Shown here piece by piece: positions 9,601 to 17,062 of a stretch of DNA of 21,235 bases. The notes under the pieces are model-generated. The model had not been told where the DNA came from, did not search any database, and saw nothing but the letters and a program-made list of their open reading frames with translations. The translations under genes and the position numbers were made by a program. How positions within the stretch are numbered: the stretch's first letter is position 1; each line of letters opens with the position of its first letter. Source of the DNA: Paramacrobiotus richtersi (taxonomy: Eukaryota > Tardigrada > Eutardigrada > Parachela > Macrobiotidae). Location of the stretch: NCBI GenBank assembly GCA_034698045.1, contig JAQGAU010001131.1:1-21235 (forward strand), read 5' to 3'.

Positions 9601-10929
9601 CAACTCAGCAGACTACCGATAGCCAACATTCGCTACGATCCAGTTATTGACACACAGGATATCACTGAAGTCAATGCAAACGTTGTGCAAAATAAGAACG
9701 TCCTATGTAAGATTTTCTAAGGAAAGACTAATTTAATAACTTGAAAAGGTTATCACAATCCGCTGCTGAAGCGGTAGACGCCGAAGCTAACGTAGAAATT
9801 TCAAGTGAGCTTGTGTAAAGTTGTGGAACTGGCATGTAAGTACATTACAGGGATAGCCACTGCGCAGACTGTATATTACGCAGAAAAAAGGCTTTTGCTT
9901 CTAATGTGCGCTCATTTTGATCACATCTCGCTAATTTCTGGAGGTACAAATATCAAAACTATTCAGCTGATCTACCGGTCATAGTCTAGTTTCGTTAAAC
10001 TTTGACGAAAATCTGATGAAAACTGACTGCGCTGTTGCGGTACGCAGAACCGGTTGTCAACATCGCTCTTTGCTTCATATTCTTGAACATGAAAATACTC
10101 TATTTCGCTCCGACCGGTTTACTGGCTTCTTTGTAACCTTGTCTAACCTTTTTGCATGACCGCAGCAATGATGGCCGCTATACTCCAGCTCCCGTTTTAC
10201 GACTCGGAAAGTCCACAGTATATGAACTACGGTGGCATCGGCTCCATGATCGGCCATGAAGCAACGCATTTATTCGATAACACTGGGGCCAACTTCGATG
10301 AGCAAGGTCTCCGCCAGGTTTGGTGGAGCAACAAAACAGCGGCACTGTACGAAGCGCGAACGAAAGGCATGGTGCAGCAGTATGACAAGTACACAGTGCC
10401 GGCTGGAAAGCTCAACGGACAGTTGACACTCGGGGAAAATATTGGCGACAATGGTGGATTACGAGCAGCGTATAAAGTACGTCAACAGTCATGTGATGTG
10501 TTCCGCACTGGATTGTGCTGTATCATACCACATTCTTTACGTTAAAATTTTGGTAGGGGTACACGAAGTATCTCCAAAGGATGTCTAAACCAGAGCCAGT
10601 GTTGCCCGGATTGGAGAAGTACACGCCAATGCAGCTGTTTTTTCTTTCTGCCGGACAGGTAGGCCCTGAATACCCTGTTATTCTAGAAAAGATCAAGTCC
10701 TTACCGCAAACGAATTTGTAGCTATCCTTACCGGTTTTACTTGTGCTCGCAGGTATGGTGCAACAAGCAGCGCATCGAAAAAGAACGGACTGACTTGATG
10801 GAAGACACCCATCCACCAAAACGCTTCAGAGTTAACGGAGCCGTTTCCAATATGCCTGAATTTTCGACTGCTTTTAACTGCCGTAAAAACGCTCCAATGA
10901 ATCCAGCGGTGAAACAAGTTGTATGGTAG
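3642..10929 (+). CDS. NEP-A: neprilysin-like M13 zinc metallopeptidase, complete, 11 exons
   Basis: Exons: 3642-3711, 3823-3954, 4877-5038, 5623-5718, 7168-7571, 7976-8464, 9300-9479, 9538-9706, 10166-10476, 10557-10658, 10753-10929. All have GT..AG borders, phases agree, and they join to 763 codons, close to the family's usual 750. Residues 1-19 resemble a signal peptide and 24-57 a Thr/Pro/Lys linker, so the enzyme is probably secreted. C59, C64, C82 and C90 match the N-terminal family cysteines (VCTTPSC, DPCDDFYDYACGKW). HEATH at 598-602 (10255-10269) is the zinc site with the catalytic Glu. GENIGD gives the third ligand E658 and D662, and H725 and R731 match neprilysin His711 and Arg717. 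Family members cut small peptides outside cells. Oddities: NAN at 557-559 instead of NAF/Y, HLFDN instead of HGFDD, and Q760 where the C-terminal CxxW cysteine should be. The exon structure is shared with NEP-B. Exon 1 is the least certain part. Confidence 0.9.
3975..4703. repeat. Interleaved inverted repeats (A-B-A'-B') in NEP-A intron 2, MITE-like
   Basis: Arm A (3975-4127) is inverted at A' (4334-4486); aligned by eye they differ at only about ten of 153 positions. Arm B (about 4124-4325) is inverted at B' (about 4490-4703) and is clearly more diverged. The order is A, B, palindrome, A', palindrome, B', so the two inverted pairs interlock rather than nest. The word cataatcaatactag ends A (4113-4127), ends B (4311-4325) and starts A' inverted (4334-4348), and a variant occurs at about 4499-4515. 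This looks like the end of a short non-autonomous DNA transposon. No transposase is visible, and the open frames across B and B' are mirror images of one another. Confidence 0.8.
4311..4348. repeat. 38-bp perfect palindrome
   Basis: The left half, 4311-4329, is the exact reverse complement of the right half, 4330-4348, with centre ctcgcgag. A second palindrome with the same centre, 20 bp long, lies at 4485-4504. Both mark junctions between the arms of the interleaved inverted repeat, which suggests ends of elements meeting head to head. Confidence 0.9.
5738..5789. repeat. 26-bp tandem duplication in NEP-A intron 4
   Basis: Two adjacent 26-bp units (5738-5763 and 5764-5789) both begin gtgtatca and continue as (c/t)aacttcgcatt. 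They differ at a few positions. No function is suggested. Confidence 0.8.
5853..6697. repeat. Foldback element of about 845 bp in NEP-A intron 4
   Basis: The left arm (5853-5937 plus 6076-6303) is the reverse complement of the right arm (6394-6697), with a loop of about 90 bp at 6304-6393. Shared landmarks, left as read and right inverted, are tacttcgactgt, atattgcaca, ttttgatgcagtggaata, tcaggcctcgcaacgct, ccatgagccatcc, accaaaagaaagagtaaaat and gaattatgatacca. The left arm carries about 138 bp (5938-6075) missing from the right arm, either a later insertion there or a deletion on the right. No protein-coding gene or clear target-site duplication is visible. It is probably a non-autonomous foldback DNA element and would form a long RNA hairpin in the NEP-A pre-mRNA. 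Confidence 0.85.
7844..7867. repeat. 12-bp tandem duplication in NEP-A intron 5
   Basis: The word acattgattaac occurs twice in direct succession, at 7844-7855 and 7856-7867. It lies about 110 bp before the exon 6 acceptor. No function is suggested. Confidence 0.85.
9234..9264. repeat. Short perfect hairpin in NEP-A intron 6
   Basis: A 12-bp stem, aattgtagtacg at 9234-9245, pairs with 9253-9264 around a 7-nt loop. It ends 35 bases before the first base of exon 7 (9300), so in the pre-mRNA it would sit near the branch point region. Related words (ctgtagtatgtccgaactgaag) occur just upstream. Confidence 0.7.
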
Positions 10930-12943
10930 ACTAGTTTGCACGATCAACATTTTACTGTATCAGTTCAACAAATTCCGGCGCTATGGTTTGCACGATTAGC
11001 TTTTCGCCTTCAGCTCGGCGTTATTTTATTTGCACGAACTCTGGAATTTGTTGATCATCACCATAAATTACTGTTGCACTTGCTCATGCTATTCATGGCT
11101 CCGTGATGCGTTGACAGTCAAGAAAAAACAACAAGCCTTCCTATTATGCGGCACAAAGGCTAGTCTGAGCCAAAAGTGCCTTTAGTGTCACTCTTTTCAG
11201 ATAACTAATACATTTTCCATAAGAAGCTGAACGGTCCGTTATCCGGGTTACCTTAACTCATGCTATCGTACGTAGCTTGTTTACGTAATGAACATGGCAG
11301 ACGATCAACGTTGTAAAACCAGAGCAGAATTACGATATATGATTACATATGTTAGTCATGCCAGTCTGTCCAATCAGTTTAAAACTAATTTTAATACTTA
11401 CTTAACCTAAGTCTAATTGTGTTTAATTTGCGTGAGCTTGGCTAGCCGGACGTTGCGGCCATTATGGGTGTTATGCAATCAGGCAGCCGGAATTCAGGTG
11501 GCTGACTTAATAGTTAATATGAACGCAGGAGTTGGCTAGGGCAGCCGATATCAGTTATTATCAACGATATGATCATCGAATCCACAGGTAGTACGAAAGC
11601 CGAATCCGGTACAACAACTGAACTGGCCATTGGTGCGCGGTTTACAATCTGGAAATGAACACTTTCACTTTTAGTTCCGAAGTGCGTTTTTTGACAACTT
11701 GGAACCACGGGCTAAAAGGGAGACGACAGTCCAAGACAAGACCTGAAACGGCTGAAAGGATGTAATTCCGTGAAGGTTTAGCTGCCTGAACACGAAAAAA
11801 GAGCAGCACAAACTTTTCGTTTGAGGTTGTAGCTGTAAATGTAATAGTTGTGAGCGACACTTGCTAGTTTTGCTTCTGCTTTCGATACCCTTGAGTGTTT
11901 CGTCGGCTGAAGCCAGTGAAATATTTATCGTTAACCGAAACACACAATTTATCCTTATTAGCACATGGCCGGTTGCCATAAGCGGCCGGATGACGCATTT
12001 TACCATTACAGCCAATAAATAAATAACCTCAACGCTGTGCTCTTTCGCTGGGAACGATGTGTACCTGCCATTTTTATTGCATAGGTAGGATAAAGTTTTC
12101 TGGATAACAGTTGGTTGAAATGTCGCAAAGTTAGCAATCTTCACCTCCTAACGGTGCCGCCGCAGTAAGCGACGTCGAAAGGTGAAAAAGGATAGCTTCG
12201 AAACCAGTGGAACCTCGCACGAACCAGTACTGTTGTTGTAGGTGGAGATCCGCTACTGTTCTGAGTAATTCTCATGCACTTGCACAGTTGCATGCACTTG
12301 CAGTACCTTAGTGTACTATTCAGTTTAAAGTTAAAAATCCTTACAACTTTCTCGGTGATATGTGCGCGTAGGGTTAGTGTCCTGAATAAGTGACATCTCT
12401 GAACTGTTGTTTTCTATGACATAATCTTTAGCAGACCTGCGAAATTACAAGAATCACCTTCAGTTGCCACCTCAGAGTTTCTGGAGATCTGTTTTTGGAA
12501 TCGATTCGATGACATACATACGTACTATCCAGCTTTATGCTGCTTAGAAACGATTGTGACCCGTAAACCGTCCAAAGGGCAAAACTGTAGTCCGGCGTAA
12601 ACGTAGTCCACCAAAAAAATCTTCTTCAAGATTCTGCTCTTTTCGGTACGCGCTTTTAAAGGTCACCCGACAGTTTGGCCAGCCTGTAGATGATTATTGT
12701 CAGTCGCAACCTTTTCAGATACGAGGATTACGGGCTACTGGCAAAAGTGTCTTGGTGAAGCTGAACATGTGATGACATCCAGCAAAACTGTCCAGGTGCC
12801 CTTTAAAGCGTGTTTCCGAAGCACATTTCCATAATCTCGTAGCTACACTACACCTTTCCTTCTTATAAAAAACATAAAAAAAAGATTCTGATCATCAATT
12901 TCATGTACCATAAACACTATCCAATTCCATTACAGTTTGTACA
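10930..12943. other. Intergenic stretch downstream of NEP-A
   Basis: No gene is recognised. Just after the NEP-A stop, tttgcacga occurs three times (10935, 10987, 11029), and an 11-bp inverted repeat pairs caacaaattcc near 10966 with ggaatttgttg near 11042. The word catgcacttgca occurs twice (12273 and 12291). The longest minus-strand open frame, 12144-11671 (157 codons), has no motif I know and no paralogue in the window, so I do not call it a gene. No clear AATAAA signal was found close to the NEP-A stop. Confidence 0.5.
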
Positions 12944-13640
12944 TCATTTAACGTCAGAAATGTGCAGTACCATTACCACTTCAGCACATCCACTGTCATT
13001 GCATGGCAACCGTCCAATTCCGGTTCGTTGATGTGGCCTTGGCTCTTCGATATGCTGCGGTTTCTCACTTTCATTGGTTCTCCGCTTTGCGTGGATTCTT
13101 CGCGGCTCTTCCATTTTGTTTCGGATTTGGCCGTCGACTTTGTTCCACATATCCGTTCGGGGAAACGCCTTTCATCGTTCTTCGGCGACGTCGCACTTGT
13201 TCGTTGGTATTTCATCCCCGTATCATCATGTTTCATCCTTTATCCAGGCTTTTCTGCGCGCTACCTTGACCGGTCAGCTTTTCCTGGATGCTCCTTTGGG
13301 TGCGCTCCTTTCTAGTGCGCTTGCTTGCTTCCATGGCTGTTTTTGTCCGCCCTTTGTGTGGCCTTTCTGTAACCCGGGTCATCCACACTTAATACGAATC
13401 TTTCAGCTATTCGGGTGTGGTCCTCTCTTTCGTTGGACTGTTCGTTCTGCCCTTCTGGATGGCACCATTGCGTCAGCACTCCATTTCCGCTTCTGGGCGT
13501 GGCCATGACTGATGCCTTCTTTATCCAGTGCAACGGATATCGTTTTGCCGTCTTAAACGGTTGCTCATATCCATACATTCACCCCAGCTGGATAAATGCG
13601 TCATTGGCGGAACAGTTCCGCAGTCCACTTATGCAGTGAT
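12944..13640 (-). other. Strand-biased block with degenerate open frames, possible relic gene or element
   Basis: The plus strand here is pyrimidine-rich, so the minus strand is purine-rich, unlike the flanks. On the minus strand one frame reads from about 13640 to 12973 as hydrophilic, Lys/Arg/Glu/Ser-rich sequence, broken by four stops: one just before the ATG at 13578, and those near 13312, 13264 and 13246. Other frames on both strands are also unusually open, as biased composition alone would cause. I recognise no domain. It could be the remnant of a transposon or retroelement protein, a decayed gene, or simply biased non-coding DNA. Confidence 0.3.
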
Positions 13641-13697
13641 AGGTCATCATTAACGTTTATAAGAAAACATTACCTGAAATTACCTTCACGCCATAAT

Positions 13698-13854
13698 GTC
13701 AAGTATCTGAGCGCATACTTTATTATGCAGCTCAGGAGCTTCTAGAAAGCAGACTAGATACTCGTAGCAACATGTACAACATAGGATCAAGAGGCAGTTG
13801 CCAAGAACACTTGAGAATGATACATTTCCATAATTAATCTCGTGGCTACACTAC
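13698..13854. repeat. Dispersed repeat, copy 2, joined to a second repeated word
   Basis: 13704-13740 is the partner of 2631-2667, and similarity continues to about 13806. Directly after it, 13822-13854 (acatttccataat..ctcgtggctacactac) matches 12823-12851 in the same orientation with a 4-bp indel and one mismatch. The second pair brackets the strand-biased block at 12944-13640, so that block may lie within or beside a mobile element. Confidence 0.6.
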
Positions 13855-14314
13855 AAAATTTCAAAAACATACCTCAGTGCTGAAAGTGGTTCAGAAGGAT
13901 CAGCACACGTATGTGTATTTATGGTGAAACTTTCAAGAAATTTGGGTAGAATACGGAATTAACTGAGAAGGAAACGTGTTTAAACTTTTCACCGCTGTTG
14001 CACAATAACTGGACGTTGCGCGCACAAACGGATTTCTCGACAGTGTATATATCCATGTTTTGATTATTAAAACAATAATGCACTTTGGTGCAACTTTCGT
14101 GCAACGGTTACAGATGCGCGGCTGTCTTGATTTCCCTTACAGTTATCGGAACGGGTGGGAAAGCGCCTTAATACAATTTGACCAACAGACAGTATTTTTT
14201 GTTTTCGCATTTGGGTGGATCGAAGACTTTGCATGCCGGGGAGTGACGCTATTTTGGAGCGATGCTTCCTAATTCGAAAGGCATGCCACAGGAAAATTGT
14301 TAGGTTTCTAAAGC

Positions 14315-14405
14315 ATCGGCACGGTGTTCAGCCAGAGAAGTAATAATTTGTCCATTGGGTTTTGGCAATATCTGCATTTGACTGCACAGTGCACACCGTG
14401 CCGAT
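14315..14405. repeat. Inverted repeat / stem-loop in the intergenic region
   Basis: A perfect 13-bp stem, atcggcacggtgt at 14315-14327, pairs with 14393-14405 around a 65-base spacer. The stem is GC-rich and the flanking bases partly extend it with bulges. The remaining 14.0-14.96 kb region holds no recognisable gene. It may be a small structured RNA or a transposon end. The sequence alone does not decide this. Confidence 0.5.
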
Positions 14406-14961
14406 ACGCTGTCGTTACCGCTGTCTACAAGTTTTTTCGGATTACCGTTCAAGAAATTGTTAACCATGACACAGATTAGTGGAATTGGAACTAGCAGGAA
14501 AAGCCCCCTTGAAAGTTATGAAACAGCGTAACAGCGGTTATAGCATATGCAGTCATTGTGGCATAAACAATGCCTAATTAACATACTTTCATTGAGAAGT
14601 CAAAAGAAGTACTTATTTCGAGCAGGCAAGATGCATCATACTGGAATATTCATAATAAAACTGGACCAGGACGAGACTTAATTAGGCTTAAAGACTTTGC
14701 GATTACAATCTTGCACGCGAAAACGGTCACGACTGGATAACTGCGTTTGAAATTGAAACAGCGGTTCGGTGCGCCAGATATCGGGGCGTTGCCGTCAGAA
14801 CGTCGACTGGCAGCGTTTCTTCTTGAATGACACTGGCGAGCCAGTAACAATATACTGACAACCTGTTGGCAAACGCGCAGTCAAGTTGCAGATTGGCGTG
14901 TACAAGATTCGTTCCTTCACCAATAAACAATACATTCCGCGCGGTTCGTATTCCAGATCCC

Positions 14962-15963
14962 TTACTGCAACGCTCGACCTTTTACACAGCGAACAATCCA
15001 GGTTCGGCAACAGCCGACGCTCAGTGCAAAGAAAAGCGGATCAAGCACGGCCAAGAGCATAGACAAAACATCCTGTACTTGGTTTAGGGTCTCCAAATTT
15101 TCAAGCGGCATGAAATCGGTGAGATGGTAGTATACCAAACTCGGCAGCCAACAAACAGTGGCACTTAGTGTGAAGAGCGTCAAAACAACAAATGGCTGGG
15201 ATTTGGTCTTCGGCATTCGATTCGCTTGAGCAGTTTCTCCTGTAGTTCTGCTTTGGTTAGGTACTCCATCAGTTTGGACGGATTGTGCAGTAACGGTAGC
15301 TCTTCTCCTCCGAAAATACTTCCAAAGAAGAATAGGATAAAATATCGGAATGAACAGTTTGGATAGATCAAACACCCAAACTGATATAACCATAGCCCAT
15401 GTAAACTGAGCTTTTGTGTCCAGATAGCAGCCATTATCGAGAGGTGCGCGGTAGTACAAGGCATCCAATATTATTCCAGGCAGAAGAAATGTATGGACGT
15501 ACACCACTACGCCCAGACAGAGTAAACTACCTACGCGTGAAGTGTGACGATTTTTGTATGATACAGTCCAAAGCAGTGCCCAAGCGCGATTGACGCTAAT
15601 CAACACGTGAAAGTGGATCGTGATAGCCGCAATAGCATAATCGCAGTAGATTGATAAAGTACACGCCTGAGGTCCTAGCCACCACGAAGCAAAGTAATCG
15701 GTGAGGGTTCTCATCAGGTTGTACATTCCGATGTAAAGAACGTGGCTCCATAATACAGCAATAATATAGACATTAAAAGGAGTCCGGAGACTTTTCTCCT
15801 TGAGCGGGAAATAGAGCGCTGCAAGATCGAGAGCTAGCGCGATTACTGTCAAGCTAGTCAAGGTGGATGGCATAGCGTAGCCACTACCACGGCTACCGGT
15901 CTCTTGGTCTACCGTTAGAATACTTGGGAAAACAGAGGAATTTGTACAGTTATCGAACACCAT
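14962..15963 (-). CDS. GPCR-B: rhodopsin-like seven-transmembrane receptor, complete, single exon
   Basis: An intronless frame of 333 codons runs on the minus strand. It starts MVFDNCTNSS with N-glycosylation sites at N5 and N8. Seven hydrophobic segments lie near 33-54, 62-84, 98-122, 143-166, 186-215, 257-280 and 295-318. Class A landmarks include LRTPFN before TM2, C101 at the top of TM3 with C179 in the second outer loop (the usual disulfide), CWLP at 271-274 in TM6, and LDPLFF at 307-312 in the NPxxY place in TM7. Two canonical switches are altered: DRY is NRA at 125-127, and NPxxY is DPLFF. The third inner loop (about 217-256) is Arg-, Ser- and Thr-rich. The tail is short, with cysteines at 318-319 and 326. 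The start is supported by colinearity with GPCR-A. It should be a plasma-membrane receptor whose ligand cannot be told. Its 3' end faces the NEP-A 3' end across 4 kb. Confidence 0.93.
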   Translation of the reverse strand: MVFDNCTNSSVFPSILTVDQETGSRGSGYAMPSTLTSLTVIALALDLAALYFPLKEKSLRTPFNVYIIAVLWSHVLYIGMYNLMRTLTDYFASWWLGPQACTLSIYCDYAIAAITIHFHVLISVNRAWALLWTVSYKNRHTSRVGSLLCLGVVVYVHTFLLPGIILDALYYRAPLDNGCYLDTKAQFTWAMVISVWVFDLSKLFIPIFYPILLWKYFRRRRATVTAQSVQTDGVPNQSRTTGETAQANRMPKTKSQPFVVLTLFTLSATVCWLPSLVYYHLTDFMPLENLETLNQVQDVLSMLLAVLDPLFFALSVGCCRTWIVRCVKGRALQ

Positions 15964-17062
15964 TATGTGCTTTACTTACAGCGTCGATTTTTGTGTCTGG
16001 AACCAAAGAATTCAAAGTGTAAGAAAAGCTCTAAATTAATTAAATGTGGCAACAAAATTCGTCTTTGCTGACCGCCCAAAGACAACTTGCCGGAACACCG
16101 CACGATGGGTGATCGGATTCGTTTCCCGATTCATATACGACCTGACACTTCTCTCTTTGGGATTTACAAGTAAAAGTTGTTACGCAAGCAGTTCTCGTAA
16201 GCTGTACCCGAAAAGTTCTTAACCATGTTCTGCGATTCGAAGGAATAACTTTGAATTTCGCAAAACAAAACTGATCACCTACGCTTTTAATGTTTTTCCC
16301 TACGTATAAAGCAAAACATTGTTTCCGTGTCCTTAACGCATTGTTGTCGTAGGTCATCCCAAATAGCTGGACCTGCGGTTTAGCTGCTGTCTACCGTATT
16401 TTATGACTATTTCCGGTAAATACACTTTGATTAGCTGTCATTCTCCCAATGGATTGTGCGAGTTTCCAGAAATCGCAAACTCGATTGTTTGACACTCTGG
16501 AATGTCAACAGGATGTACCGCGTAATAACTATTTGGACAGAGCTGTAGGTGCACGGCCAGGTTTAGTATTGGCATCCGCTTAAGTCTCATGGGAGCAGTA
16601 GTGTACGTTAAGGAAAAGCAGTTCCGGCAATTCAGATATTGATGCACACTGCGAGTCACCAGCGCATCAATATACCGTCACTTCTGGTCAGTTTGAGATC
16701 GAGATAACCTATGACATGTCGCTCTAGGGTTGACCTACCGTATCAGTTTACGACAAAATATCGTTTTCGAAACATAGTCTATTAGGTCTGTAGCAGTCAT
16801 TGATCATGGTATGGTAGCCAAGCATGCGCAGTCTAATCTCTTTCATTCAAATGCTACAGTTGCGTATTATTACTGTGGTTTTCGACAATTTTTGCAGAAT
16901 CAAACCATGGCACAACAATTATCTCCAGTTATAAAATACCAGTTATCTCCAACATCACAAGACGGCATTTGTATTTTGAAGCACCCTACTGTATGGCGAG
17001 CAGAATTTCAGACTTTGAGCAGTAGTGCCGAAAGAGGTCAAAAGAAAATTGTGTAGATTGGT
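15964..17062. other. GPCR-B upstream region, abutting the 3' end of NEP-B
   Basis: No gene is recognised. About 15964-16125 and 16480-16770 match the GPCR-A upstream region, as described there. On the minus strand an open frame at 16659-16438 shares VH-x-Y, AP-x-RL and CQT words with its counterpart at 1976-1620, but with indels. GPCR-B and NEP-B lie on the same strand, with NEP-B's stop 1,099 bases before the GPCR-B start. The GPCR-B promoter must therefore lie here or overlap the end of NEP-B. Confidence 0.5.

Noticed and set aside
11514..12144. Minus-strand open frames of up to 157 codons, considered as a further receptor or other gene
   Set aside because: No TM pattern typical of the receptors, no motif, no paralogue in the window, and no clear splice structure.
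13003..13508. Plus-strand aromatic-rich frames of 88-144 codons, considered as membrane proteins
   Set aside because: Three overlapping frames look alike because the strand is pyrimidine-rich. The hydrophobicity follows from composition (TTC, CTT, TCC codons).
14866..15464. Open frames overlapping GPCR-B (plus 14866-15087, minus 15464-15180, minus 15010-14795)
   Set aside because: They are shadows of the receptor gene or its 3' flank. The receptor frame has all the family motifs.
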